A stretch of 64,000 nt of DNA, from positions 1 to 64,000 of the forward strand of contig NZ_VRTY01000006.1 of the NCBI RefSeq assembly GCF_008017455.1. The letters are read 5' to 3'. The notes beneath the pieces are model-generated. The model did not search any database and was not told the DNA's origin. It worked only from the letters and a program-made list of their open reading frames with translations. The DNA comes from Pontibacter qinzhouensis (GTDB lineage Bacteria; Bacteroidota; Bacteroidia; Cytophagales; Hymenobacteraceae). The translations under genes were made by a program, and so were the position numbers. Of this stretch, positions 52,388 to 60,670 are shown in pieces. Position 1 is the first letter of the stretch. Each line of letters begins with the position of its first letter.

Positions 52388-53722
52388 ATGAAACGCATTG
52401 TATTCAGCTGCCTTTTGTGGTGCGCTGCCAGTATCGGGGCTTTGGCGCAAAGCAAGAGCAACAAGATCGATTTTACAGAATACACCCTCAACAACGGACT
52501 ACACGTGATCCTGCACCAGGACAACTCAACCCCCAACGTGGCGGTAACGGTGCTGTACCATGTAGGCTCAAAAAACGAAGCAGAAGGCCGGAGCGGCTTT
52601 GCACACTTTTTTGAGCACCTCATGTTTGAAGGCACCGAGAACATTGGCCGGGGCGAGTACATGGGCATGGTCAGCAAAGCAGGCGGCACCCTCAACGCCA
52701 ACACCTCCTTCGACCGCACATTTTACTACGAGCTGCTGCCCTCTAACCAGCTGGAGCTTGGCCTCTGGATGGAAGCCGAGCGTATGCGGGCCGCCAAAAT
52801 AGACGAGGTGGGCGTAGAAACGCAGCGCAAGGTGGTGCAGGAAGAGAAGCGCGAACGAATCGACAACCAACCGTACGGCTCTATGGGCGAAAACATGTTT
52901 GGCACAGCCTTTCAGGTGCACCCTTACAAATGGATGCCGATTGGCTCTTTCGAAGATTTAAAGAACGCCTCTATTGAGGAATTCAGAGATTTCTACAAAA
53001 CCTTTTACGTGCCCAATAACGCCACGCTTTCTATTGCCGGCGATATTGATATAGCGCAGACACGGAAGCTCGTGGCACAGTACTTTGCAACCATCCCGAA
53101 AGGAACAAAAGAAATTCCGCGACCAGCCGTGCAGGAGCCGAAGCAGACAGAGGAACGCCGTAAAACAGTGTACGACAACATACAACTACCTGCCGTTATA
53201 CAAGGCTACCACATTCCGGCGCAAGGTACCGACGACTTTTACGCGCTCTCTATGCTCACCATGCTGCTCTCCGAAGGCGAGAGTTCACGCTTACCCAAAG
53301 CGCTGGTAGACAAGCAGCAGAAAGCCGTGGCAGCTGCCTCTGTGCCTTTTCCTACCGAAGACCCGGGCCTGTTCCTGACATATGCCATTGCCAACATGGG
53401 TGTAGACGTAGCCGACCTCGAAGCAGCCATGGATGCCGAAATAGACCGCGTAAAAAAAGAACAGCTCGAAGACCGGGAATTTCAGAAGCTGCATAACCAG
53501 ATGGAAAGCCAGTTTGTGCAGCAAAGCACTACGGTGGCAGGCAGAGCCGAGCAACTGGCCAATTACCACGTGTACTTCGGCGATGCCAACCTGATTAACA
53601 CGGAGCTGGAGCGCTACCGTAAGGTTACAAAAGAAGACATCAGGCGCGTTGCCAACCAATATTTAACAAAACAGAATCGCGTCGTGCTGCACTACCTGCC
53701 CAAATCAGCACAACCTAAATAA
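52388..53722 (+). CDS. M16 family zinc peptidase, active subunit
   Basis: A 444-residue exported peptidase from ATG 52388 (signal peptide ending GALAQ). The inverted zinc motif HFFEH (His73, Glu76, His77) and the downstream Glu in KVVQEEKRE are present, so it should be catalytically active. It degrades peptides, as in PqqL/insulysin-type enzymes. The next gene, 12 bases on, encodes the inactive partner; M16 enzymes often act as such heterodimers. Confidence 0.93.
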   Translation: MKRIVFSCLLWCAASIGALAQSKSNKIDFTEYTLNNGLHVILHQDNSTPNVAVTVLYHVGSKNEAEGRSGFAHFFEHLMFEGTENIGRGEYMGMVSKAGGTLNANTSFDRTFYYELLPSNQLELGLWMEAERMRAAKIDEVGVETQRKVVQEEKRERIDNQPYGSMGENMFGTAFQVHPYKWMPIGSFEDLKNASIEEFRDFYKTFYVPNNATLSIAGDIDIAQTRKLVAQYFATIPKGTKEIPRPAVQEPKQTEERRKTVYDNIQLPAVIQGYHIPAQGTDDFYALSMLTMLLSEGESSRLPKALVDKQQKAVAAASVPFPTEDPGLFLTYAIANMGVDVADLEAAMDAEIDRVKKEQLEDREFQKLHNQMESQFVQQSTTVAGRAEQLANYHVYFGDANLINTELERYRKVTKEDIRRVANQYLTKQNRVVLHYLPKSAQPK

Positions 53723-53734
53723 GCCTTTCAGACC

Positions 53735-55819
53735 ATGAGAAAAACATATCACCTCCTCTTACTGCTGCTGGTTGTTGTGAGCACAGCTAAAGCACAAACC
53801 AGGCAAACACCCCCTGAACCAGGACCTGCCCCTAAAATTGAGCTAGGCAAATACGAATCGTTTACCCTGAAAAACGGGCTGAAGGTGTACGTGGTGGAGA
53901 ACCACAAGGTGCCGGTTGTGTCTATGTCGCTGGTGCTGGACCGCGACCCTATTCTAGAAGGCGAAAAAGCAGGCTATGTATCGGCGGCCGGGCAGATGAT
54001 GCGTACCGGCACCAAGAGCCGAAGCAAAGACGAACTAGATGAGGCCGTAGATTTTATCGGGGCGGAGCTTTCGTTTACCTCCACCGGCTTTAGCGCCTCC
54101 TCCCTTACCAAACACCTGCCTACCCTGCTCAACCTCTCAGCCGATGCCCTCCTGAACCCTGATTTTAAGCAGGAGGAACTGGACAAGGTGAAAAAGCAAA
54201 TGCTGGCCAGCCTGGCGCAGGAAAAAGACAACCCGGATGCCATTGCCCGCAAAGTGCGCCAGGTACTGCTGTTTGGCAAAAATCACCCTTATGGCGAGCA
54301 GATGACGGAGCAGACAGTAGAGAGTTTTACGCTGGCCGATGTGCAGAACTACTACAGCAGCTACTTTAAGCCGAACATTGCTTACCTGGCTGTAGTTGGC
54401 GATGTAAAGGCAAAAGAAGTGAAAAAACTGCTCAACAAGTCTGCCTTTAAAAACTGGCAAAAAGGCGAAGTAAAGCAACTCTCATACCCGTTGCCACAGA
54501 AACCAGCCCAGACTGAAGTAGTAATTGTAGACCGACCAAGTGCCGTGCAAACATCGCTGGCGCTGGCAAACCCAGCAGATCTGAAACCAGGCAGCCCCGA
54601 ATCTATTCCTACCCAACTTATGAACAATATATTAGGTGGCTCCAGCACCGCCAGGCTCTTTATGAACCTGCGCGAAAAACACGGTTACACCTATGGCGCC
54701 TATTCCTCCGTGTCATCAGACAAGTTGCTGGGCTACTTTGCTGCCTCCGGCAATGTGCGCAATGCCGTTACCGATAGCGCTGTTGTAGAGTTCAAAAACG
54801 AACTTAGCCGCATAAGGTCTGAGCAGGTAAGCGAGCAGGAGCTAAAAGATGCGAAAGCTTACATGACCGGCAGCTTCGCCCGTGGCCTTGAGAACCCGAA
54901 CACAGTAGCTTTTTATGCCATTAATACCGCCCGTTACAACCTGCCAAAAGACTATTATGCCAACTACCTTAAAAAGGTAGAGGCTGTAACAGTAGCCGAT
55001 GTGCAGCGCATGGCACAGAAGCATATTACACCAGACCAGCTGTACATAATTGCAGTAGGAAACGCCAGCGACATTGCCACCAAACTGGAGCCTTTCGACT
55101 CAGAAGGTGGTATTAGCTACTATAACACCTCGGGCGACAAACTGGAGCGCAGCACGGCCGCCTCGTTGCCGGCAGGCTTAACTGCCGAAGCAGTACTTAC
55201 CAATTACGTACAGGCGCTGGGCGGCAAAGCCAACATCGATAAATTAAAAGATGTATCGATAATAAGCAGTGCTACTATGCAGGGCACGCAACTGCAATTT
55301 GTGCAGCAACAAAAATCGCCTGATAAATACCATGTAGCTATTCTGATGAACAACAACCCGATGCAGAAGGTGACCATAAATGGCAGTAAGGGCAAAATGG
55401 AAGCTCCCATGCAAGGCGTTAACCAGGAAATACCAGCCGACCAGCTCAACACGCAGCTACTCGAAGCAGCTATTTTTGGAGTGCTGCTCTACGACAAACT
55501 GGGCATAAAAACTGAACTGAAAGGCCTGGAGAGCATTGATAGCAAAGAGGCTTACGCCATAGAGGCAAAGCAGCCAAACGGCCAGCGCACCACCAACTAT
55601 TTCGACAAGGAATCTGGTTTGCTAGTAAAAACCATTAATAGCATACAATCGCCGCAAGGAGTAATTACACAAACCAGAAGCTACAAGAATTACAAAGAAG
55701 TAAACGGCATTAAATTTCCGCATGCTGTTGAAACCAGTTTTGGACCTCAGACAATTAAAACAGAAGTTCAGTCGGTGGAGGTGAACAAGGGGATTTCGGA
55801 TGATGTGTTTAAGCTTTAA
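53735..55819 (+). CDS. M16 family protein, inactive partner with LolA-like extension
   Basis: A 694-residue exported protein (signal peptide ending STAKAQ). The M16 fold (about 30-460) lacks HxxEH: the aligned segment is AAGQMMRTGTKSRSKDEL. The conserved RFMN/EKHGYTYGAYS and the substrate-binding lobe are kept (MNNILGGSSTARLFMNLREKHGYTYG). A C-terminal extension (about 485-694) looks like a LolA/outer-membrane lipoprotein-carrier-type domain (NYFDKESGLLVKT, GIKFPHAVETSFG). It is the likely regulatory partner of the preceding active peptidase. Confidence 0.92.
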   Translation: MRKTYHLLLLLLVVVSTAKAQTRQTPPEPGPAPKIELGKYESFTLKNGLKVYVVENHKVPVVSMSLVLDRDPILEGEKAGYVSAAGQMMRTGTKSRSKDELDEAVDFIGAELSFTSTGFSASSLTKHLPTLLNLSADALLNPDFKQEELDKVKKQMLASLAQEKDNPDAIARKVRQVLLFGKNHPYGEQMTEQTVESFTLADVQNYYSSYFKPNIAYLAVVGDVKAKEVKKLLNKSAFKNWQKGEVKQLSYPLPQKPAQTEVVIVDRPSAVQTSLALANPADLKPGSPESIPTQLMNNILGGSSTARLFMNLREKHGYTYGAYSSVSSDKLLGYFAASGNVRNAVTDSAVVEFKNELSRIRSEQVSEQELKDAKAYMTGSFARGLENPNTVAFYAINTARYNLPKDYYANYLKKVEAVTVADVQRMAQKHITPDQLYIIAVGNASDIATKLEPFDSEGGISYYNTSGDKLERSTAASLPAGLTAEAVLTNYVQALGGKANIDKLKDVSIISSATMQGTQLQFVQQQKSPDKYHVAILMNNNPMQKVTINGSKGKMEAPMQGVNQEIPADQLNTQLLEAAIFGVLLYDKLGIKTELKGLESIDSKEAYAIEAKQPNGQRTTNYFDKESGLLVKTINSIQSPQGVITQTRSYKNYKEVNGIKFPHAVETSFGPQTIKTEVQSVEVNKGISDDVFKL

Positions 55820-56091
55820 CTAGATGTTAGATGCTAGACATTAGATTTTAGAATATCTCTTATAATTAACAAGGGCGCTACCTATGAACAGGTCAGTGTC
55901 CTTTTTTATGTGGATAACCTTGAAGCAAAAATGGCCTGATTAGCTTTGGAAGGGCTTTTCCATTAGAATAATTCACCTTGATGCACGAAGTGTCGAACTA
56001 AATTTTCTCTGAGCCAGCCAGTAACTTTTCAACTTTTTGAAAGGCAAGAAACGTGTAGTTTTCAACAACAGATCTTATATCTGATGGCTCC
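55820..56091. other. Convergent gap with one repeat
   Basis: Begins with a TAGATGTTAGATGCTAGA-type phrase (about 55820-55852) and holds repeat copy 18. No gene seen. Confidence 0.55.
55916..55973 (+). repeat. 57-bp dispersed intergenic repeat, copy 18
   Basis: A plus-strand copy of 58 bases (AACCTTGAAGC...CTTTGGAAGGGCTTTTCCATTAGAATAATT in outline), in sense 96 bases past the M16 partner's stop. Confidence 0.88.
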
Positions 56092-57006
56092 TTAAAATAA
56101 TTCCCCCTGCACTGCCTGCACAAACTTTTTGGGTGGTTTAACTTGTAAGCCGCAAACGGTGTTCAGCTTCTCGATCAGGTATATGGCCAGATCCGGTGCG
56201 GCGATGTTGTCGGGTTCATGCACAAAAAAGTAGAGTTGCTCCAAACCGGTTTCCAGCCACTGTTGCAGGCGCTCCACCCAGGCATCTATGCGGCTGTAGT
56301 CGGTGGGGTGGAGGCCGTTGCCTACAAAACGAACCATAGCCATAGGTGTGGTCAGGCGCATGTGCAGTACATCGCGGCGGCCAGCTACATCGGTGAGCAC
56401 GGTGCCTACGCGGTATTTCTCCAGCACCTCGTACAGCTCTTGCGCAGCTGTGGCGTCTTTAAACCAATCGGGGTGGCGCAGCTCCACCGCCAGTGGCACC
56501 GACTCCGGCACAAACTGCACAAAAGCCTCCAGGTCGCGGAGCTGCCTCGGCCCAAACGATGGCGGAAGTTGCAGAAAAGATACGCCTAGTTTCTCTTCCA
56601 GACCTGCTATAGCTTCGCAAAATGTAGCTGTCAGATCCTGCGTATGCCGCAATTGGGCTTCGTGGCTGATGAGTTGCGGAAACTTTGGGCAGAACCTGAA
56701 GCCTTGGGGCACAGCATGCCGCCAGCGATCTATGGTATCGGGGCCGGGAATATGGTAATGGGTGCTATTAAGTTCGATGGTGTTAAACTGCTTCCCATAC
56801 CAGAGCAAAGAATCTTTTTCGCGCATGCTGGCCGGGTAAATATGGCCGGTCCACGCTTTGTTTACCCACACCGGTAACCCCACAAAAATAGCGGGTGCTG
56901 CTTTAGCTTCAGCTGCATTTTTTTGCAAGGCAGAAGCAGTTCCTTCATGGTCTGGAGGCAGGGTAAAATCCACTCTGCTAATGTCAGCTAATTTTCCAAA
57001 ATCCAT
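56092..57006 (-). CDS. DUF72 family protein (YecE-like)
   Basis: A 304-residue TIM-barrel-like protein of the DUF72/YecE family (FVGLPVWVNKAW, RHAVPQGFRFCPKFPQLISHEA, SFLQLPPSFGPRQLRDLEAFVQFVPESVPLAVELRHPDW). Function unknown. It is convergent with the M16 operon and divergent from the RlpA gene. The start MDFGKLADISRVDF is the only ATG in place. Confidence 0.9.
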   Translation of the reverse strand: MDFGKLADISRVDFTLPPDHEGTASALQKNAAEAKAAPAIFVGLPVWVNKAWTGHIYPASMREKDSLLWYGKQFNTIELNSTHYHIPGPDTIDRWRHAVPQGFRFCPKFPQLISHEAQLRHTQDLTATFCEAIAGLEEKLGVSFLQLPPSFGPRQLRDLEAFVQFVPESVPLAVELRHPDWFKDATAAQELYEVLEKYRVGTVLTDVAGRRDVLHMRLTTPMAMVRFVGNGLHPTDYSRIDAWVERLQQWLETGLEQLYFFVHEPDNIAAPDLAIYLIEKLNTVCGLQVKPPKKFVQAVQGELF

Positions 57007-57345
57007 AGTCTACATATTTTACAATTTATACGTTTCTGAAGCTGCTTTTGGCAAGGCGCCGGAGCAGGTTTAAAGCAAAAAAACGCTGTACTTATCTAAC
57101 ATTTATTTAGCAAATGAAAAATTTAACTAACAAAATCGAAAAAAAATTTTTATAATAATTTTTATATATATTTAAACATTAATAGCTACTAAACTAGCTT
57201 TAAACGCTGATTTTAGCAAATTTAAGCTTGTAGCAATTTTAATTAAAAGAGTGTATCCCCCTACACCTGAGGAGGCTCAATGGCTACAAAGGCTTGTTTT
57301 AAACATTTTTTGTTAACTTTGTGGCTTCACCAACTATTAAATGAG
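57007..57345. other. AT-rich divergent gap before rlpA
   Basis: About 340 bases, strongly AT-rich between 57115 and 57240. It holds the promoter candidate 57294-57321. Confidence 0.55.
57294..57321 (+). promoter_or_regulatory. Candidate promoter of rlpA
   Basis: TTG at 57294-57296, 17 bases, then TAACTTTG (57314-57321). It lies 24 bases before ATG 57346 and would lie inside the reading frame if the start were ATG 57280, so it supports the later start. Confidence 0.5.
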
Positions 57346-58011
57346 ATGATTTTTAATAGAACAAACTGTTTTTTCTTCTTTATTACTATCATATTTATCG
57401 GCTTTAACAATCCTTCTTTTTCACAAAAAGCCACCAAAGCTCAGACCGGAACTGCCTCCTGGTACGGCAGCAAATATCACGGCAGAAAGACCAGCAGCGG
57501 CGAACGGTACAACAGGTTCGAGATGACTGCTGCTCATAAAAAACTCCCATTCGGAACCAAGGTAAAAGTTACCAACCTGGACAACAACAAATCGGTTATT
57601 GTGCGGATAAATGACAGAGGACCATTTGTAGGCAACCGTATAATTGATGTATCTGAGGCTGCGGCCAGGGTATTAGACATTAGAGGTGCCGGTTTAGGAG
57701 AAGTTAAAGTAGAGATTTTAGGCAAGCCTGGATCTGCACTGGCTAGTCTCGATGACGAGGAGCAGGAAGTAAACGAAGAACTGTACACCATAGAGGCTGG
57801 TTCGTTTCTGCAGCCTCAGTTTGCCAAAGCATTTTCTGAAAAACTTAAGGCTTTTGATAAGCACCTAAGCATTGAACTGAGCGAAGAGCAGTTTAATGGC
57901 ATGACAATACACCGCATTAAGGCTGGCCGGTTTGAAAACAAACAACAGGCCGAAGCATTTAACGACCTGCTGGCCGAAGAGGGCCTCAACGGTACTGTAT
58001 CGGCAGCTTAG
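57346..58011 (+). CDS. rlpA: Septal ring lytic transglycosylase RlpA family protein with SPOR domain
   Basis: A 221-residue exported protein from ATG 57346, whose signal peptide (about 1-27, MIFNRTNCFFFF...FSQ) fits; the frame starting at 57280 would extend before the promoter. The double-psi beta-barrel domain has TGTASWYGSKYHGRKTSSGE, RINDRGPF (catalytic Asp) and GNRIIDVSEAAA. The C-terminal SPOR domain (about 145-221; YTIEAGSFLQPQFAKAFSEKL) binds denuded septal peptidoglycan. It cleaves glycan strands at division sites. A hairpin follows the gene. Confidence 0.92.
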   Translation: MIFNRTNCFFFFITIIFIGFNNPSFSQKATKAQTGTASWYGSKYHGRKTSSGERYNRFEMTAAHKKLPFGTKVKVTNLDNNKSVIVRINDRGPFVGNRIIDVSEAAARVLDIRGAGLGEVKVEILGKPGSALASLDDEEQEVNEELYTIEAGSFLQPQFAKAFSEKLKAFDKHLSIELSEEQFNGMTIHRIKAGRFENKQQAEAFNDLLAEEGLNGTVSAA

Positions 58012-58807
58012 GCAAGCTGTAACAAATAATTCCATAGCAGCACCTGCCCGAGGTTAACAGGTGTGCTATGGCTTATAAAACTTTGCAGCAAGCACAGTGG
58101 CAGCAAAGCTGCTTTGGCTTATCAGTTATCTGGTATTTGGCAGTGCTGCGTTTATGGCGCAAGAACTTTGGCTTTTGAAACTACCTGCCGCAGCGCCTAC
58201 TGCTGCCAGGCAAGGGCTACATATTTCTAAGTAGCTCCCTCTCTAACTGCCCACTCTACAGGCAGTAACTTTAGGCATTTCCTGACAAGTACAATGGCTT
58301 CAGCCAGTTATTGGTGCTATTCCGATGTTTTATTTTCGTAATTTGAAAGATAGAAACTTTCTTTGGCAAGATTAATGTTTGAACGTTAACGTAAAACCGT
58401 GATGGCACAATAGCGCTACCGAAGCAGGATCAACCTGATGAACTGACTCTGGCCTCCAGTACACAACCAAATCTAAGAGGTATGCATGGCCTGCTACACG
58501 CAAAGGTACTGTTCCAACAGCCTGAGCACAGCAAGAGCATATTGCAACTGAAGTTTTACACTTACTGCAAGTCAAGTTAATATGAATGCAGCGAGTGGCT
58601 CTGGCAGCTTTTTTAAAAAAGTTAAAGGCAAGGCAAAAATTATTCTTCAAATGTCGCACCCTGTTTGCCGCCACCGCGTATTAGTAAACTTTGCTGCGAT
58701 AGCCTGGAGGCGGTCTTTTTGCCAGGTAGAAGCTAGTACAACTGGCAATTGACTGTTAAAGGCTTTACTTGTGTTCAGCCTACAAATAATTTAAAAGGAA
58801 TACGAAG
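58012..58807. other. Large gap without a recognised gene
   Basis: About 800 bases. A hairpin terminator follows RlpA; beyond it I see no convincing gene or structured RNA. A minus-strand frame of 100 codons (58372-58674) with several Cys is open but has no start context or family. A GCTTTTTTAAAAAAGTT-type dyad occurs near 58600. Confidence 0.45.
58032..58071 (+). terminator. Hairpin after rlpA
   Basis: CCATAGCAGCACCTG and CAGGTGTGCTATGG (58058-58071) pair with one bulge around an 11-base loop, 20 bases past the stop codon. No T run follows. Confidence 0.6.
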
Positions 58808-59359
58808 GTGCAACAGTTAGAAGTAGTTAAAATCTCTGATAACCAGACTAAGATTCTGAGGCATATTCTGGGAGAGAGAATTTATTTCTTTTACTCAGAC
58901 AAGCTCCAGGTAGAAGGCGACCACGGTCATTTTCTGTTTTGGGCCAATGGTTTTGCCATAGCTTTGTCTACTACCAACAACAGCCAGGATAATTTCAGGA
59001 CCTACATTAACATTAGTGCCGACTACCGGCTGCTTAACCGCGAGGCTGCCATCTACTACGAATTCGATATTAACGTGAGCAGCGCCCCGCTCTGGCAGGA
59101 AGGCTCCTTGCAGTTTGGCAAACTCTCCAGCCTTCGCATTTTTTCCGACCCTATTCTTATGATTGAGGTGTACCAGGATTTTAACGAAGGAAATGAGAAA
59201 ATAGCCCTGCATGATTGTGCCCTGGTATTTTATTCTCAAAGCCGTAAAATTATGGTAAGAGCACGCCCTGAGGTGATAGGCGGAGTAGATGTAGTTCTGG
59301 ATGAGCCGTATATTGAGGCCTTACTTCGCCATCTGAAGTTAAGAACCACTATTGTATAA
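58808..59359 (+). CDS. Hypothetical protein of 183 residues
   Basis: A protein I do not recognise, starting at GTG 58808; no ATG is nearby and an AAGG lies 5' of the start. It has no signal peptide or membrane segment, so it is probably cytosolic. It is predicted mostly beta (LGERIYFFYSDKLQVEGDHGHFLFWANGFAIALS, YINISADYRLLNREAAIYYEFDI, RIFSDPILMIEVYQDF). No catalytic motif seen. Repeat copy 19 follows 103 bases after the stop. The neighbouring genes give no clue. Confidence 0.65.
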   Translation: MQQLEVVKISDNQTKILRHILGERIYFFYSDKLQVEGDHGHFLFWANGFAIALSTTNNSQDNFRTYINISADYRLLNREAAIYYEFDINVSSAPLWQEGSLQFGKLSSLRIFSDPILMIEVYQDFNEGNEKIALHDCALVFYSQSRKIMVRARPEVIGGVDVVLDEPYIEALLRHLKLRTTIV

Positions 59360-59462
59360 GAGCACATTCTACCAACAGGAGCTTTGCGAGTTGCTGTTCT
59401 GTTGCTCTTTAAATTTCTCACCTTGCCTGCCAGCGCCAACTGCCTGTAATTAACCCAGATAT

Positions 59463-59519
59463 ACCCTTAGCAGAAATCTGGTCATTTATCTTCTGAAGGC
59501 TTATTCCATTAGAATAATT
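59463..59519 (+). repeat. 57-bp dispersed intergenic repeat, copy 19
   Basis: A 57-base plus-strand copy (ACCCTTAGCAG...CTTCTGAAGGCTTATTCCATTAGAATAATT in outline), in sense 103 bases past the unknown gene. Confidence 0.88.
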
Positions 59520-59552
59520 GATCGGCTACAGTACCTGGGCACCTGCCGAAAC

Positions 59553-60371
59553 TCAATTTAGCGAGCTTAGCTGTTTAGCAAACGTATCTACTAATCTACT
59601 AACATCAGGAATGCACTCCAGGTTAAGCGTGTGGCCTGCGTTTGGCAGCACTTCCAATTTTGCTTGCGGTATTGCTTTAGCCATAACTTCAGCAGCCCGT
59701 ACTGGGCATAAGGGGTCTTCCTGGCCATGCACCAGCAGCACTGGCACCTGCACCTGGCGCAACTCCGGTATAAACTCTTTACTTGTTTTGATGGATAAAA
59801 TCTGCTGCAGCAGGCTTTCTGAGGTGAGGCTCTGAGAGACTTTGTTCTGTTTTAGATGCTCCAGGCTAACCACAAATGGCTTGTCGAAATAACTTCGGCC
59901 AAGCACAAGCGGCAGCATAACATCCAACAGTAGAGGAGGGCCACCTGCCAGTACAGCTTTCTCCCAACTCTGCAGCACCGCATCAAAATAAGCATCTACC
60001 TGCGCAAAAGAAGAAACAAGTACACCCGCCACTGCCGCCTCAGGGAATTGCACCAGCAAGCGTTGCGCTACAGCCCCTCCCATAGAAATACCGACCACAA
60101 TGGGCTTAGACAGCTCCAGCACACGAAGCAGACCAGCAATAGCTGCGGCATGGGCTTCTAAAGTACATACTGCTGGCGTTGTAGTCGACTTGCCTTGGTT
60201 TAGGAGGTCTACCAGCAGCAGCCTGTACGGTTTACTTAGCGCAAACACGACTCCTGCCCAGGCCGCCGTTGTCTGCGAAAAGCCATTCAGGAATACAAAT
60301 GTCTGGTCTGCTTTCGGGTTGCCGTGCAGCTCGTAGTGCAGCGCTGCGCCATCAGGCAAAATGTGTTTCAT
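59553..60371 (-). CDS. Alpha/beta hydrolase
   Basis: A 272-residue alpha/beta-hydrolase. The nucleophile is Ser in VVGISMGGAVAQ, the acid Asp in VHGQEDPLCP and the His in LPNAGHTLNLE. No signal peptide is visible, so it is probably cytosolic. The substrate is unknown. A CAAAATTA at 60404 gives a minus-strand -7-like TAATTTTG 33 bases upstream of the start. Confidence 0.9.
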   Translation of the reverse strand: MKHILPDGAALHYELHGNPKADQTFVFLNGFSQTTAAWAGVVFALSKPYRLLLVDLLNQGKSTTTPAVCTLEAHAAAIAGLLRVLELSKPIVVGISMGGAVAQRLLVQFPEAAVAGVLVSSFAQVDAYFDAVLQSWEKAVLAGGPPLLLDVMLPLVLGRSYFDKPFVVSLEHLKQNKVSQSLTSESLLQQILSIKTSKEFIPELRQVQVPVLLVHGQEDPLCPVRAAEVMAKAIPQAKLEVLPNAGHTLNLECIPDVSRLVDTFAKQLSSLN

Positions 60372-60436
60372 GTGGTGTGCTGAAGAGGAGCCTTAACTTG
60401 CCCCAAAATTACCGTTGCTCTTTAGGAGAGTTGCCG

Positions 60437-60493
60437 GCCCTTGCTGTTTTTTGTTTCAGAAATCGTTGGAAGTCCATTTTCATTAGCATAATT
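60437..60493 (+). repeat. 57-bp dispersed intergenic repeat, copy 20
   Basis: A 57-base plus-strand copy whose 3' end reads TTTTCATTAGCATAATT (C for A in GAATAATT). It faces copy 21, which has the matching change. Confidence 0.8.
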
Positions 60494-60577
60494 CCGAAGT
60501 GGCCTTCTTAGCATTTACCCCGCCAAAATCTGTAAGTAAATGGTAATTAAGCAACTGTTAAATCATAGCTGCAACTG
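60494..60577. other. Spacer between facing repeat copies 20 and 21
   Basis: 84 bases with no gene, between the two repeat copies that face each other. Confidence 0.5.
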
Positions 60578-60634
60578 AATTATGCTAATGAAAACGCCCT
60601 TCCGAAGCATTTTTTCCTAAAAACCGTCAAGGGT
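60578..60634 (-). repeat. 57-bp dispersed intergenic repeat, copy 21
   Basis: A 57-base minus-strand copy, in sense 36 bases past the OmpA gene stop; its end (AATTATGCTAATGAAAA on the plus strand) is a perfect 17-base complement to the end of copy 20. Confidence 0.9.
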
Positions 60635-60670
60635 TGGCACTCCCGTCTTTACTTCTTCCGGTACCTTTTA

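Noticed and set aside
58372..58674. A 100-codon minus-strand frame with several cysteines
   Set aside because: No start signal, no family and no transcript context; the Cys may be chance. Kept only as a note in the gap description.
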